A DNA stretch of 64,000 nucleotides from Micropterix aruncella. Its lineage: Eukaryota > Arthropoda > Insecta > Lepidoptera > Micropterigidae. The number at the start of each line of letters is the position of its first letter. The first letter of the stretch is position 1. The position numbers and the translations under genes were made by a program. The notes beneath the pieces are model-generated. The model was not told the DNA's origin. It made no database searches and was given only the letters and a program-made list of their open reading frames with translations. Positions 36,736 through 50,109 of this stretch are shown in pieces. The stretch covers positions 42,751,601-42,815,600 of the forward strand of contig OX155980.1 of assembly GCA_944548615.1 (NCBI GenBank), given 5' to 3'.

Positions 36736-37407
36736 TCTTGCGGTGTCGACTACAACGGGCGAGCCCGTCACCACAGGACGTTTTAACGATTAGTCGTTCT
36801 ATCGCCCTGCAGTGAGCGTAGAAGACTTTGAACAATTACAATCCAACGTCTAGCTACGTCACAACCCGTGAGAGTCCAACGCCTTACCGCGAGTTAGCCA
36901 GGAATAAACCCGGCGGGCTCGAGATACTCGCGCCCTCACTTCCAATTGTGACCAGATTTCTCCGGTCTCTCGATTGGTTCCGAGTTCGAGGTCGCTTGCG
37001 CGGTCCTCTCCCTTATGAAGCGGTGAGACGGAGTACACCGAATCTATCGCGGACCAAGGCGTCCTTTGCCCGGCTGTTCACCCAAGATCGGATGGCCAAT
37101 GGTCAATTCAAGAGCAGTCGCCATAAGGTACACAACCACCCCCGCTCTATAGGAAACAATACAGTTCCCAGACTCCCCCGACTGTTAGTCGGAGAGCACA
37201 ATCGATTGGCTTGCGCCGCTCGGTGCGCAGACCGTCCAGGAGCGCCAGAGGTTTGATTCCCGGGGGAAACTGGGATCGCCCCCCAGAGTCCTACCCAGGT
37301 TCGCACCCCATGCGTGGAGGCCGTCGGATGGGTGTTGACCCGTGAGTGTGACCGACCCTGAACACATAGGTCATCGTGGCCAACTCATCATGGGCCCGTT
37401 AGCTCCC
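36736..37407 (+). mobile_element. GC-rich dispersed repeat, copy F inside a LINE
   Basis: A 672-bp copy from TCTTGCGGTGTCGACTACAA to GTTAGCTCCC. Removing it with one target copy restores the LINE reading LRLRA-NGLWKQN in frame, so it is a genuine insertion. The target AAGACTAAGAGCA (36723-36735) is repeated after the element as AAGACT-TCTT-AAGAGCA (37408-37424), with 4 extra bases. Confidence 0.9.
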
Positions 37408-37917
37408 AAGACTTCTTAAGAGCAAATGGACTGTGGAAACAAAACACAGAAACACCACACTCAAAAATTCTGAAACGGGTTCTAGAAGAAATACCTCTTC
37501 TGGACGCACCCATGGACAGAATAATATGCCATCATGTTTTTGATCGTAGATACAATATCCAACTCATTGTAGAACCAGCAGATCACTCTGGTACAAATGA
37601 AGTAAGGATATACACAGATGGCTCCAAAACCACTCAAGGTACCGGAGCCGGCGTCTTCTTAAATGATCTAAACATCAAAATATCAACTACCCTAGCAACT
37701 TAAATACGATCTTCCAAGCAGAATGCATTGGCATCACCAGAGCAGCACAGGCAGTTGCAGCCAAAGATGTCGGAGACCTAAGCTTGAAATTTGTCTCTGA
37801 TAGTGCCTCCGTGCTACAAGCGCTAACAAAAAATACTATAACCTCTGTCCTTGTACTGGAATGCCACGATGCGCTTCAATCCATTGGAAGGTCAAATAGT
37901 GACCCTGCAATGGATTA

Positions 37918-38223
37918 CCCTTGGAGTAAATGGGTATTTTCATGGATGCATCTGTCTCTTTTGCAAGATTTTCGGCGACATCGACCTTAAAGTACTATAA
38001 CTACGAAACTACTACACCAATCATAAAAAGAACAACTGCACAATGATTGCATTGAAATTTCGAATATAGAATATTGAAATATCATTTTGTAAAACAATTA
38101 GATAATTATGAATAAATATGAGAACGTCACAGAAGTGAAAAAAACGCGGAACCAGATCTGGTCGTATCATACTCAACGGATAATTGTTTCAGAACCAGAT
38201 TTGGTTGTATCATACTCAACGGG
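37918..38223 (+). mobile_element. 306-bp TTAA element (piggyBac-like MITE) in the LINE
   Basis: Left end CCCTTGGAGTAAATGGG follows TTA (one A lost); right end ...ACTCAACGGG is followed by TTAA at 38224-38227. Its core (AATGATTGCATTGAAATTTC, GTAAAACAATTAGATAATTA, TGAATAAATAT) is shared with the elements at 46.6, 53.2 and 55.3 kb. Removing it gives GGATTAAGGGGCAC, which restores QWIKGHSDSLGN of RNase H. Near its right end is a duplicated block, GAACCAGAT(C/T)TGGT(C/T)GTATCA. Confidence 0.85.
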
Positions 38224-38726
38224 TTAAGGGGCACAGCGACTCACTGGGCAACAACGCGGCAGACGAACTGGCCAAAAGGGGATCAAAGGAAATAGTATAT
38301 GGACCGGAACCCATGATGCCCATACCCCAGGCCCAAATAAAAACATGGCTACGCACAAACACCGACGAAACCCACCTTAAAGAATGGAAAAAAAACGTAG
38401 GATGCAGGCAAACAAAGAACGCGGTTCCGGAAGCGCCTAAAAAACTTGCCCGCAACCTCACCAGATTAAAAAGGGACAAAATCCGTAAAGTCATAGGTAC
38501 TATGAGAGGCCACTGTGCCCTAAACAAACACCTGTTTACCATAGGTGTGACAGACAGCCCTCTATGCAGAGGATGCATGGAGAAAAAAGAAACGCCACAG
38601 CATGTGCTGATGGAATGCAGGAGAGTGGCAGAGCAACGGGCAAGAATACTACAATCTCCAGTATCTGTCCCGGAGGCCTGTAGCAACCTAAACAGGCTGC
38701 TAACCTTCTGGGACAGCCTGGGTTAG
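38184..38726 (+). CDS. LINE RNase H end fused to element-derived start (chimeric frame)
   Basis: A 180-codon open frame whose first 14 or so codons come from the TTAA element and whose remainder is the RNase H C-terminal part (GHSDSLGNNAADELAKRGS with the H and D residues) and zinc-knuckle-like tail of the host LINE. It is an accident of insertion, not a gene of its own. Confidence 0.75.
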   Translation: MFQNQIWLYHTQRVKGHSDSLGNNAADELAKRGSKEIVYGPEPMMPIPQAQIKTWLRTNTDETHLKEWKKNVGCRQTKNAVPEAPKKLARNLTRLKRDKIRKVIGTMRGHCALNKHLFTIGVTDSPLCRGCMEKKETPQHVLMECRRVAEQRARILQSPVSVPEACSNLNRLLTFWDSLG

Positions 38727-38818
38727 CTGGAGTAACATAGAAACATGAGCCACGCACAACGGCCCAATTAAGAGGCCAAGCGCGGGAAATAGCCCAGGAA
38801 AACTAACTAACTAACTAA

Positions 38819-41859
<3,041 letters not shown>

Positions 41860-41862
41860 TAA

Positions 41863-42386
41863 AGGCAGATTTATGTACACTGAGTCAGTTACATGTGTCT
41901 GCTGGCGCCGAAAACTGACTCACACTGTTTACATACAGTCAGTCGTGGTTATTTCTTCATAGTATAGGAAAGTTATTATAGTCAGTGGAATAAAAATAAG
42001 CTCGAAAACGGCAGAATTTGATTCAAGTAAATTATTTGTTGAGAAAATTTTGTTATCTGCGGTTGATGCGAAGGTGTAAATGTTAGAAGACGAGGAATCT
42101 AAAAGGAAACAAACGAAACGTGTCATTTTTGTAAGTTAAAATTGTTGACACGACGGGACGACACCCTACAACGCAGTGCCAGAGACTGACCAACTACTGA
42201 CTTAGTATTTAGACAAAGTCAGTAGGGCTAGCCTGGGAGGCTTGGGGAGCGGACTGACTTCAAAATATATAGCGGGAATATTAAAGTCAGCACTGATCCG
42301 ACAGCGCTGTACTGACTTAAAAAACGATTTACATGATGGCAGTACTGTACTGTACTGTCAGTAAATGACTCAATGTAATTCCGCCT
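41863..42386. mobile_element. Harbinger-like non-autonomous element
   Basis: Inverted ends AGGCAGATTTATGTACACTG and, from the right, AGGCGGAATTACATTGAGTC agree if one gap is allowed, flanked by TAA on both sides (41860-41862, 42387-42389). The interior repeats CTGACT/AGTCAG motifs. A 3-bp TAA duplication fits PIF/Harbinger; TTAA is an alternative reading because the flanks are TTAA. No transposase is recognisable. Confidence 0.65.
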
Positions 42387-42487
42387 TAAAGAAAGTCACA
42401 CAAAAGAATGAAATTCATTAAAATAAAACAGGACGGTTTGAACATTAACAGATTACTCAAAAGTGCCGGATTAGTGATATAATTATA

Positions 42488-43009
42488 CAGTAGAACTCCA
42501 ATTAACCGAATCAATTGGGACCTAACCCCATTCGGATAATCGAAAATTGGGATAATTGGATGTTTTTCCGAAAATACGATCTATTTTAATTAATTGATGT
42601 ATGCATGTTGAAAATGGTAAAAAAACTATTTTTAAAGAAAAAGAGCATATGGTCACGTGTCTGCTTTAGCTTCGACATTAAGGTTAACCTTTCAAATTTA
42701 TTTTTTTGTGGCTAGCCAACACACCTTCTTCGTTTTTACCCTTTACCAAAAGTTTCCTTAATAGTTGCTTTCTGAAATTGCGTTTCATGGTTTCGATAAC
42801 AGACTGGTCCATTTGTTGCAACAAGCTTGTGACGTTTGGCGGTAAAAAGATTGTTTTAAACTGGCCATTTCCGTTTTCAAACAATTCTTCGGTGGGATGA
42901 GTTGGTGCATTATCAACAATCAGTACGTTTCCTTCTTATATTTTTTGGTTTTAATTTCGCATAATTAGCAATTCGGATAGTCGGAGTTCGGATAATCGGA
43001 TTTCTACTG
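42488..43009 (-). mobile_element. Tigger/pogo-type element, internally deleted
   Basis: Ends CAGTAGAACTCCAATTAACC and, inverted, CAGTAGAAATCCGATTATCC, each flanked by TA, are the characteristic Tigger termini with repeated TTCGGATAAT motifs. The 522-bp copy retains only the C-terminal part of the DDE transposase on the minus strand. Confidence 0.9.
42684..42925 (-). pseudogene. Tigger/pogo DDE transposase C-terminal fragment
   Basis: Minus strand reads VLIVDNAPTHPTEELFENGN, then GQFKTIFLPPNVTSLLQQMD and QSVIETMKRNFRKQLLRKLL. VDNAPTH carries one of the catalytic acidic positions, and LPPNVTSLLQPMDQ..I...K..YR is the DDE_1 family signature. The first two catalytic blocks have been deleted. The frame has no natural ATG here. 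Confidence 0.88.
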
Positions 43010-43011
43010 TA

Positions 43012-44844
43012 CTTCAAAAATGGCTCGATTATATTTTCATTATGATTTGTACTAAAAGCTAAATAAAACTAAATATAAATGCCCCGCTGCGCACATCTAA
43101 AAGAGCAGGAGTGAATTTTTAGAAGTGAGCAACGGAAAACATGGTACATTCTAAAATTCGTTACAAATGCTAATGTTGAGTGGTTACAAAAGCACAAATT
43201 AAGATCAGTCGAGAATATTAAGCAATATAAGCGGCCAAACAGGCCGAAAATAAATTACAATTATTAGAATAACAGATAAATAATAACAAAAAAATACAGG
43301 AAGCATGCACTACTTTCTAAATAACCCTTAAAAATAATACATCAATAAATTGTGACTTTGCCGCACAGCAGTACGAAGATAATAGGGGAAGCTATTAACT
43401 TAATCCCTAAACAAAACTGTCCTAAAAAAATCTTACCCATTAAAATAAGAGTTCAGATTTTTTTTTTATATTTGAGAGGAAAAATATAGATGGTCTCGCC
43501 AAATGTGAAAGTGAAATTAGGCGAGCCACATCAACAAATGGGAAGACAGTATATAAGACCAAAAGTTTCAGGAATGTCAAAATAAAGGAAGGCTTACTTT
43601 GGCTTAAGAATACGGAAGATTAATTTTAATAAATCAATTGTTTCATTCATATTCTAAATACTTATAGAATACTGACTGAATAATGTTACAAATACCTATA
43701 AACCACTTTGTGAGTTATCGCAAAATAATTTAAATAATAATATATTAATATTGTTATTATATTCAAATATGTTTATCATTCCAGAAATTCTAGAAAAAAA
43801 ACTCTAAACAGCAGTTAGTGATAAGCTATTTAAAAATTTTTTTTATTTGGTTACTGTGCATTAATAGAGACTTTATTATCACTACGTATTATAAACTAAC
43901 ATATACGTATGTCAAAATCTTGAATTTCCAACATCATTGTAGATTGATTAAATATTACAATAACAAAATACCAAAAATGTAATATTTGATGAAATACTAC
44001 TTTTCAATTATTTTTTAATACATATTATATATGTTATTTATATATTCGATGCGTCGAATCTCCGTTAATTTGTCCTTTCTGAAATGAAAAATAAAATCTT
44101 CATGAATCACAAATTTCTCTATGTTTTGCCTGAGCTGCTTTGAGAAACAGAGTATTGCGTAAGATTGTAATTGATGATTCACAAGCACGGGGGCAACAAA
44201 AAACCTTATTACAATTTCGTCATTACAATTCAACAGAATTTCTCCTAATCAGGTCCCGTTCATTTTAGATGTTACTATTCGCAATTATTAATCCCACGCA
44301 TTGCTAGGGATTACTTTTATGTTTGTAATAAACGTCCAAAAATTAAGAAGGTCGAATGAGGTGTTTTTTTTTTAAAGTCACCGTAAATAACATAAAATAT
44401 TGTAAGTTTTAACTTCTCTAAAGCTTGTGAATAATTGTCAGTTAAAATCTTTCGCAATACTTATTTAACACCTTGTACATTCCCCTTTGAGCGATAACAT
44501 ACAATCCTGAGAAAAATACCACTAAGCGAAACTCACATAAAATGGAATTGAAATTGGAGCCGAAGAGTTGGTAGGGTAGAAATGGAAAACGAACAATACA
44601 GCGATGTAATTTAATACGTAAAGCAGCACAACTTTTTATTATAATTTTGCTCAAACAAGCAATGGAAATGACTGCCAATATAATAACATAGCAAACGCCA
44701 TCAACACACTCCAATTTAAATTTAGGTTAACCCTGATTTAAATATAAATTTAAACCAGGGGTGCGTGAAACTCGATTTGCATCCTAGTACCCCTAAAATT
44801 GACTGTATTCCGATCCAAACGCCCTTACCTCATTTTGAAAGACA
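43012..44844. other. No gene seen
   Basis: AT-rich. A 19-codon-scale frame near 43480-43620 and frames at 44015-44233 and 44442-44714 match nothing I recognise. Confidence 0.4.
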
Positions 44845-45064
44845 TAGGTCACACTGAAAGTTTCTGGAATAATCTGAATTGACCACTTTACATAAAAAAC
44901 ATTAAGAAATAATTAGGACATTAGAAAATAGAACCCTTCTCTAGACTAATTTTATTCATCTATATTTGTTTTTTCATTGTGGTGACATTTTAGGAAATGA
45001 ATGTCTGCATTACGATGGATTTAACTCATCAAAAGTTTCCCTGTATGGTATTCCACAAATTTAA

Positions 45065-45225
45065 GTGTGAATTAACAACTTAGCAGTGTCTCGCTGTAAC
45101 TTCAAACTGCTTTTGGCGATGAAGCACAAAACAAGACGACAATTTATAGCTGGTTTGCAAAATTCAAACGCAGTCGAGTCAATCTCAGTGACGAAGGTCG
45201 CCGGTCCGCCGCTGCTAGGGCTGCC
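45065..45225 (+). pseudogene. mariner transposase N-terminal piece
   Basis: Reads LQTAFGDEAQNKTTIYSWF then AKFKRSRVNLSDEGR, the second HTH region of mariner transposases (..AFG...PS..TVY.WF..F..GR..L.DE.R.GRP). It ends where the CR1 insertion begins. Confidence 0.8.
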
Positions 45226-45284
45226 ATCGGTCCCGATATATCGGGACTGTCACCGTTACTAAGTCCTCTGTCCCGAGCAACACT

Positions 45285-46080
45285 AAAATGTCCAATAATA
45301 AAATCAGGCTGATGTGTGTACATCACATGCACTTGTTATTAAACTTGACTTTTTTGCACTACGAACAATGTCCAGTTTGTTTTTAAAACTGTTGACAGAG
45401 CTAGCACTAACCACTTCCTCTGGCAATGCATTCCAAGTATCCACTAGACAATTTATCAAAAAAGGTTTCCTGGGGTTCGATGCTGCAAATGCCTTATTCA
45501 GCTTCGACGAGTGTCCTCGCGGTTGCTTGTTGGTGTTCATGATATACATGTTCTCGAGGTTGGGCACACTATAATATCCGTAAAGCTTTTTGTGAGTTTC
45601 TATTAGATCTCCTCGCTTTCTACATTTCTCATGTTGTCAGATGCAGTTCTTTCAATCGTACTTCGTACGATTTGTTCCTCTGTGATAGCACCAACTTTGT
45701 TGCTCTTCTCTGAACGCTTTCCAGATGCTCTGTATCCTTCCTAAAGTACGAATTCCATACTTGATAGGAAATTATCTCTTCCTTTTGCTGTCCAGATTAA
45801 GGGTTTTATTTTGGTTTGTCTTTAGTTCAGCGACCTCATGTAGCAGGCGATCGAGCACATTTCTCAAAGCGGGAAGTTGGCGCACTCCGAGTTCACAATC
45901 CGGGCACAAATAATTTAGAGTGGACGATGGCAAAGTCACCACTCTGATCTCCGTTGCCAGGAGACCACTGCATTTGACACATATTATGCCGTCGCAACCA
46001 TGGCATGCGATTTTAAAGTTTTTTTCATTGAATTTTCGAATTTGTTGTTCGTATTTCAGATAGATGGCCATTTTACTTTA
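45285..46080 (-). mobile_element. CR1 LINE with ORF1 joined to ORF2 tail
   Basis: Minus strand. It starts with a PHD-like zinc-finger ORF1 (46071-45772: CHGCDGIICVKCSGL, YLCPDCELGVRQLP) and passes near 45785 directly into the ORF2 C-terminus (QVWNSYFRKDTEHLESVQRR, PFLINCLVDTWNALPEEVVS, VNSFKNKLDIV). Endonuclease and RT core are missing. The 3' end (CAAGTTTAATAACAAGTGCA...CATCAGCCT) matches the CR1 3' end at 63140-63200, so both are the same family. Confidence 0.85.
45772..46071 (-). CDS. CR1 ORF1-like PHD zinc-finger frame
   Basis: Open for 99 codons. Paired cysteines at CHGCD, CVKC and CPDC are spaced as in the PHD-type fingers of CR1/L2-clade ORF1 proteins, followed by RNVLDRLLHEVAELKTNQ, a likely helix. 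The frame stops just past the deletion junction, so any product would be a short zinc-finger peptide. Confidence 0.6.
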   Translation of the reverse strand: MAIYLKYEQQIRKFNEKNFKIACHGCDGIICVKCSGLLATEIRVVTLPSSTLNYLCPDCELGVRQLPALRNVLDRLLHEVAELKTNQNKTLNLDSKRKR

Positions 46081-46186
46081 TGCTATAACTACTTTATTTT
46101 ATTTCGATTTTAGTTTTTGTTAAATCAATCATTAAAAATGGAATTGGGTTATTTTGCGGGTAGGATTAAAAAAAATCTATGGGGCA

Positions 46187-46578
46187 TCAACTTTGGTGTG
46201 GAACATAGTAATAGGTGATGAAACATGTATTTACAGCTATGACCCCGAAATAAAACAGCAATCGACCATTTGGGTCTTTCAAGATGAGCCGAAACCAACC
46301 CAACCAAAGTGGCAGGCGTGCAAAGTGCCACTCACTTGATCACTTTTTTTTTAGGAAAACTGGACACATGGCTGCTGTTGCTTTGGAGAATCATCGTGCG
46401 CTGAATGCTGATTAGTACGTGATCATTTGCTTTCCGGAAGTTATTGACGAACTCCGTAAAAGCAACAGGAAACGCAGGACAAACTTGCATCAAATCAATG
46501 CCAGCTCACACGGCCAAACAGACAAATGAGTTGTTAAAGGCGAAAAACGAAGAATTCATGAGCCATCCTCCATACAGT
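46187..46578 (+). pseudogene. mariner transposase catalytic piece
   Basis: Reads STLVWNIVIGDETCIYSYDP, EIKQQSTIWVFQDEPKPTQ, then in other frames the block around GKTGH, VNADWYV-like and NRKRR...LHQDNA-like sequence, to MSHPPYS near 46577. GDE holds the first catalytic D. Frameshifts and stops are numerous. It is cut at 46579 by the TTAA element, and the segment up to the C-terminal codons is deleted. Confidence 0.82.
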
Positions 46579-46781
46579 CTTAATTGTTTTACGAGATAAG
46601 GTTATAATGTTTTATATGTCAAATTTCAATGGGATCATTTTACAGTTATTTTTTTTTTAATCCGTATAGTGGTTTACAAGTTATGATCGTTTTTCTCAAG
46701 GCCGTAAGCTCACGCTGATTTTCGCGCGAAACTAGAGCGCGCAAAACTGCAGGCTAAATGTTTATTTCGCGAGCGGAAGGG
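46579..46781 (-). mobile_element. TTAA element, truncated minus-strand copy
   Basis: Read on the minus strand it starts CCCTTCCGCTCGCGAAATAA after TTAA (46782-46785). It continues with ACGGCCTTGAGAAAAACGAT, CATAACTTGTAAACCACTAT and CATTGAAATTTGACATATAA, nearly identical to 55400-55545, and stops at the AACAATTAAG point. The other half of the element and a segment of the mariner host are missing. Confidence 0.82.
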
Positions 46782-46881
46782 TTAAAGCGCCCACGGAGAA
46801 TATTTCGAGACCCAATAAATTAATTTTTAGCCATTCATTGTAATTTTTCTTTGTTTATTCCAGAAACTTTCAGTATGGCTA

Positions 46882-46953
46882 CTTAGGTCATTTTGCCTCC
46901 ATCACATTGTCTTCGTCAATAACAACGAAATACACTTACTAATATTAAGAAAT
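46882..46953. other. Spacer between mariner and RhoGAP 3' end
   Basis: Only about 70 bp separate the mariner TIR from the poly(A) signal of the RhoGAP gene. Nothing else recognised. Confidence 0.5.
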
Positions 46954-46959
46954 TTTATT
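46954..46959 (-). terminator. Polyadenylation signal AATAAA of the RhoGAP gene
   Basis: AATAAA on the minus strand about 30 nt after the TAA stop, implying a very short 3' untranslated region. The right end of a mariner element lies only about 75 bp further downstream, so the transcript end and the transposon border are nearly adjacent. Confidence 0.55.
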
Positions 46960-46987
46960 TAATAACTACCACATACCTTTTTTGGTT

Positions 46988-47158
46988 TTAGATGATAAAT
47001 ATGGTCTCTTGATGACGCAATAGGAAATCTGTGAATGTATTGATCGGAGCTATGGCCTGAAGTGACATCTGTCCATTTGCTGGCCAAATTAAATTGGGGC
47101 CAAAGACTACTGCCAAATTATTGCACGTCATCTTATTTAGATCTGACCTGTCCATGAC
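46988..47158 (-). CDS. RhoGAP68F: RhoGAP gene terminal coding exon
   Basis: Minus-strand terminal exon of 56 codons plus TAA. The acceptor is tattgttcacag/GTCATGGAC. It encodes VMDRSDLNKMTCNNLAVVFG then PNLIWPANGQMSLQAIAPIN and TFTDFLLRHQETIFII. NKMT.NNLAVVFGPN is a hallmark RhoGAP motif. The open frame extends about 26 codons upstream of the acceptor into intron, which is not conserved sequence. The protein ends 12 residues after TFTD, with no C-terminal extension. Confidence 0.92.
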   Translation of the reverse strand, partial: VMDRSDLNKMTCNNLAVVFGPNLIWPANGQMSLQAIAPINTFTDFLLRHQETIFII

Positions 47159-49408
47159 CTGTGAACAATAATGAAAACCATTGAGGGGTAAAGGTATATT
47201 GAGTGGTAAATATTTTTTCTTATAACGCAGTATCATATTTCCACCTCTCTCTTAAGATCTCGAAATTCTTACATTATATGATCTATTCATACTACAATCG
47301 CTGTGTGAATTCTGCAGGTCAAAGATGGCTTTCATTATGCCAATTATTAATTTATTGAATGCCAACTTTTTTCCTACATGAATTTGTTTGCCACCATACA
47401 AATATATTGTAACGCGAGCTTAGTCATAGTTTGGCATTCAAGTAGTTTAATTTATTCAGTACGCCAACTACAAGTTGTCTCACTTCACACACCCCTTTCC
47501 CCCGTGTCGTGATGTCCTGATAATATAAGTCGGTAACGATAGATAGCCAACCTATTCCGATTTCATATTATAACGAAACAATACGAGTAAACTCGTAGTT
47601 GTAAACCCTTCACATGTAAGTGGTACGAGTTTACTCATATTTGGCATTCGATGTGTTAAACTGCATTACTACGAGGATACCTGAACTATTCTTTAAATAG
47701 CTCCAGCGAGCAAGGTTACTGAGGTCTGGAAGTGTATGTTGTAAGGCATTTCAATAAATTTTCAGCATCTGTGGCATTCATTCATACAACTAGTATTTTC
47801 CAGTGCATTGGAATGGGAATGCAAAAGTCTACAACTGTTGTCCAGTCATTCAGACATCCAATTTGAACAGCATAAATCTTACTGTTATTGAAATAATCTC
47901 CTAGCAAGAGTGAGTTCTTCAGGTTCATATCGCTCATGTTTGTACTGACGTGCCCCAGACAAGCACCACTTTGGTCGGTCCACCAATCTACAATCCCTAA
48001 GGAGAAACCGATCTACCAGCCATCACCAGTAAGGCCTGAGACGCGATAGTCTTACCCAGGGTAGCCTTCCACACGAGGAGGCTTCTGAATAGGAGTTGGA
48101 CCGATCCAAAAACACAGTAGATCTTATGGCCCAAGCTGCACAAAACCATTCTCTACCATGTAGAAACTACAAAGAAACAAAAGGGGGTAGGGCATTCTTT
48201 TTCACATGCACTCAGAGATTACTCTCCAAATTGCCAAATTTCATGTCCATTGCAACTGGCCGAAATATTCAATGGAACATACACAGACAGTTGGACTGAC
48301 GGATGATGGATTCTCACCAAGAAGAGCTCAGTTTGTACCTATGCTTTGGTATTGAAAACTAGAAAAGTTTAATTTTTATTTGTTGTAAGTATTTATATTA
48401 TTATAAATCATATACATATTACAATATGTACATAACTGCAATAGTAATTTAAAGTACGATTGTTATTTCTGTGATCATTTACATCGCAAATAGCAGACCC
48501 AGGAGTAGATGCCAGTGCGGATGATTCAGTCAGGGGATCGGTCGCTTTGCTCCGTTAGACAATCGAGACGTCAGAACTCTGACCTTTTTCTTAGGTACCT
48601 GATGTGCCCTAGGTTGAGTATTATTATAGTATCATAGAGTATATCTTGGTGATTTGTTGTTGCTTTCAGGGATTATTATAACTTTTTGGGATCGGCCAAT
48701 ATACTTAAAGTCAAAATACAGTTCTTTGCATAACAAACAACCCGTATTTACCGTTTTAGATCATAGTCAAATTGTATGTGTTATTAAGCTACATTCCCAT
48801 TGTTTTTTTAACGAAACCGTTTTTTTTATAAGGTACATACTTAAGATATATAGTTAAGACATGTAGTAGAAGGTAAGAATAGGAAGCTTTTTATTCCAAA
48901 AACATAGCATTTGAATAAAGTTATAAGGTGGCTTATTTCTTAAATCATTTTGGATAAGTCCAGCAGTTAAATATAAAATTGGAATGACAAATACTTTAGT
49001 AATGTAATGGCTAGTATTGTGCCAATATTTCCGTGGGTCAGAGCTTTGCTGAAGATTCGGTGCGTGTCTTGAGTAATGCTCCCTGCAATATTTGACAAAG
49101 GCTCATGATCCTCTGTCACTTGAATCATTTTTTCGCAAGCCGTTTATAGGAAGCTTGAGAATTTCATATCATATGAGCATCTATGCAATTTAAATTTTTG
49201 ATGATTTATCAGTGTTCTAAGCCTGTTTCTGTTTCTTTTGTTTTTGTCTTTGTTTTTGTCGGTAATCGGTAAAAAATCGGAGAAAAAAAAACACCAATTC
49301 CGTTTAATGGGAAAATCACCAATAATCGTTGATTAACAGTATCCTAATCGGTTGCATCCCTGCTTGAGATGCAAAGGATGTGCCAAAAATATAACAAAAA
49401 ATAATTAC
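47159..49408 (-). other. RhoGAP gene intron (2,250 bp)
   Basis: Bounded by gtaatt at 49408 and ttcacag at 47159. It contains GC-rich repeat copy G (47990-48145) and otherwise unrecognised AT-rich DNA. Confidence 0.85.
47990..48145 (+). mobile_element. GC-rich dispersed repeat, copy G (3' fragment)
   Basis: Matches the 3' quarter of copy D2: AACCGATCTACCAGCCATCA, AAGGCCTGAGACGCGATAGT, CCTTCCACACGAGGAGGCTT, TTATGGCCCAAGCTGCACAA. It is antisense to the RhoGAP gene. Confidence 0.8.
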
Positions 49409-49516
49409 CTTCCATAAAAAATGGACTAAATATTTGAGAAGCTTGTAGTTGTCCATTGGTAGTTTCTCTAAAATAAGAATTTTCACTTTTCTTGGCCTAT
49501 CCTCCTTGGTCCATGC
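49409..49516 (-). CDS. RhoGAP68F: RhoGAP gene coding exon
   Basis: A 108-bp minus-strand exon with acceptor tttatgtttcag/CATGG and donor TGGAAG/gtaatt. The peptide WTKEDRPRKVKILIL followed by EKLPMDNYKLLKYLVHFLWK matches the RhoGAP segment in which the LP..NY..LKYL motif precedes the conserved NKMT block. The first two bases complete the split codon from the preceding exon, and the last codon is complete, so the next exon enters in phase 0. An open frame runs past the donor into intron; that extension is not coding. Confidence 0.9.
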
Positions 49517-50109
49517 TGAAACATAAATTAAATAAATGAAAGACATTAGTAATAAAGCCGTTGCTTAAGTTCAGGTTGTGAAAGATCTGCAAAAAGCCAA
49601 TGTAACTTTACAATGGTAACTTTTTCACAAAATATTTTCATTTTAACCGCTTTCTTTTTAAATATGTTCCAAATTAACCTTTCGGCAGCCAGCCTTTGTG
49701 CATGAAAATGGCGCCGCATATTTTTAGTTAAATTTGTATATAAATACTAACAACATATTTTTTTTGCGTATTATCTCTTGTTACCTAATAATTAATCGCG
49801 TTAGTCATTGTCACATCATTGTCACACAAAATCTTGGGAATCACATTTCCACGCGTGGAAACACCATAGAAACATATTATTCGATTTACTACATATAAAT
49901 CGATATGAAATTAGGTTATATCGAAATGTCAAACGTCCGACACCTGACAGTTCCTTTTTTCTTTTTCGTTTAAAGCCATGAAATTAAGCGTTTCCGCCAA
50001 AACAACGATAGCGTGAAAATAAACCCACCATTTGTCTTGGATAATTACGATTAATTAAAAAGGGAGTATAAGAAATAAAAATATTGTTATTTTTATTATT
50101 ACATTTACA

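Larger units (their letters stand above)
35880..38818 (+). mobile_element. RNase H-bearing LINE, 5'-truncated and twice interrupted
   Basis: Plus-strand fragments in order: RT motif A region (MVVHKIESALTNKLS, DDFIDIEGTFDKTMHNSINH), a damaged motif B/C zone, the C-terminal RT part (LQSLQRLACVAATGCMRTTP), then RNase H (IYTDGSKTTQGTGAGVFLND, KFVSDSASVLQALTKN, KGHSDSLGNNAADELAKRGS) and a C..C....H....C tail (CRGCMEKKETPQHVLMEC). It ends with a (CTAA)n tail at 38799-38816. The same order is seen in the intact copy at 58750-61977, so it belongs to the same broad clade (I/LOA-like, inferred from RNase H). It is interrupted by GC-rich repeat F and by a TTAA element. Confidence 0.85.
44847..46879 (+). 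mobile_element. mariner element carrying two insertions
   Basis: TIRs GGTCACACTGAAAGTTTCTG at the left and CCAGAAACTTTCAGTATGGC at the right, both flanked by TA (44845-44846, 46880-46881). Inside, mariner transposase is found in three pieces: an N-terminal HTH part (about 45065-45225), a catalytic part (46187-46578) and the last codons (46787-46815, AHGEYFETQ then stop). A CR1 fragment separates the first two and a TTAA element the last two. Confidence 0.88.

Noticed and set aside
49316..49408. Extension of the RhoGAP exon frame past position 49409 (VIIFCYIFGTSF...)
   Set aside because: A consensus donor gtaatt lies at the border, and the next exon continues the domain exactly; the extension is intron.
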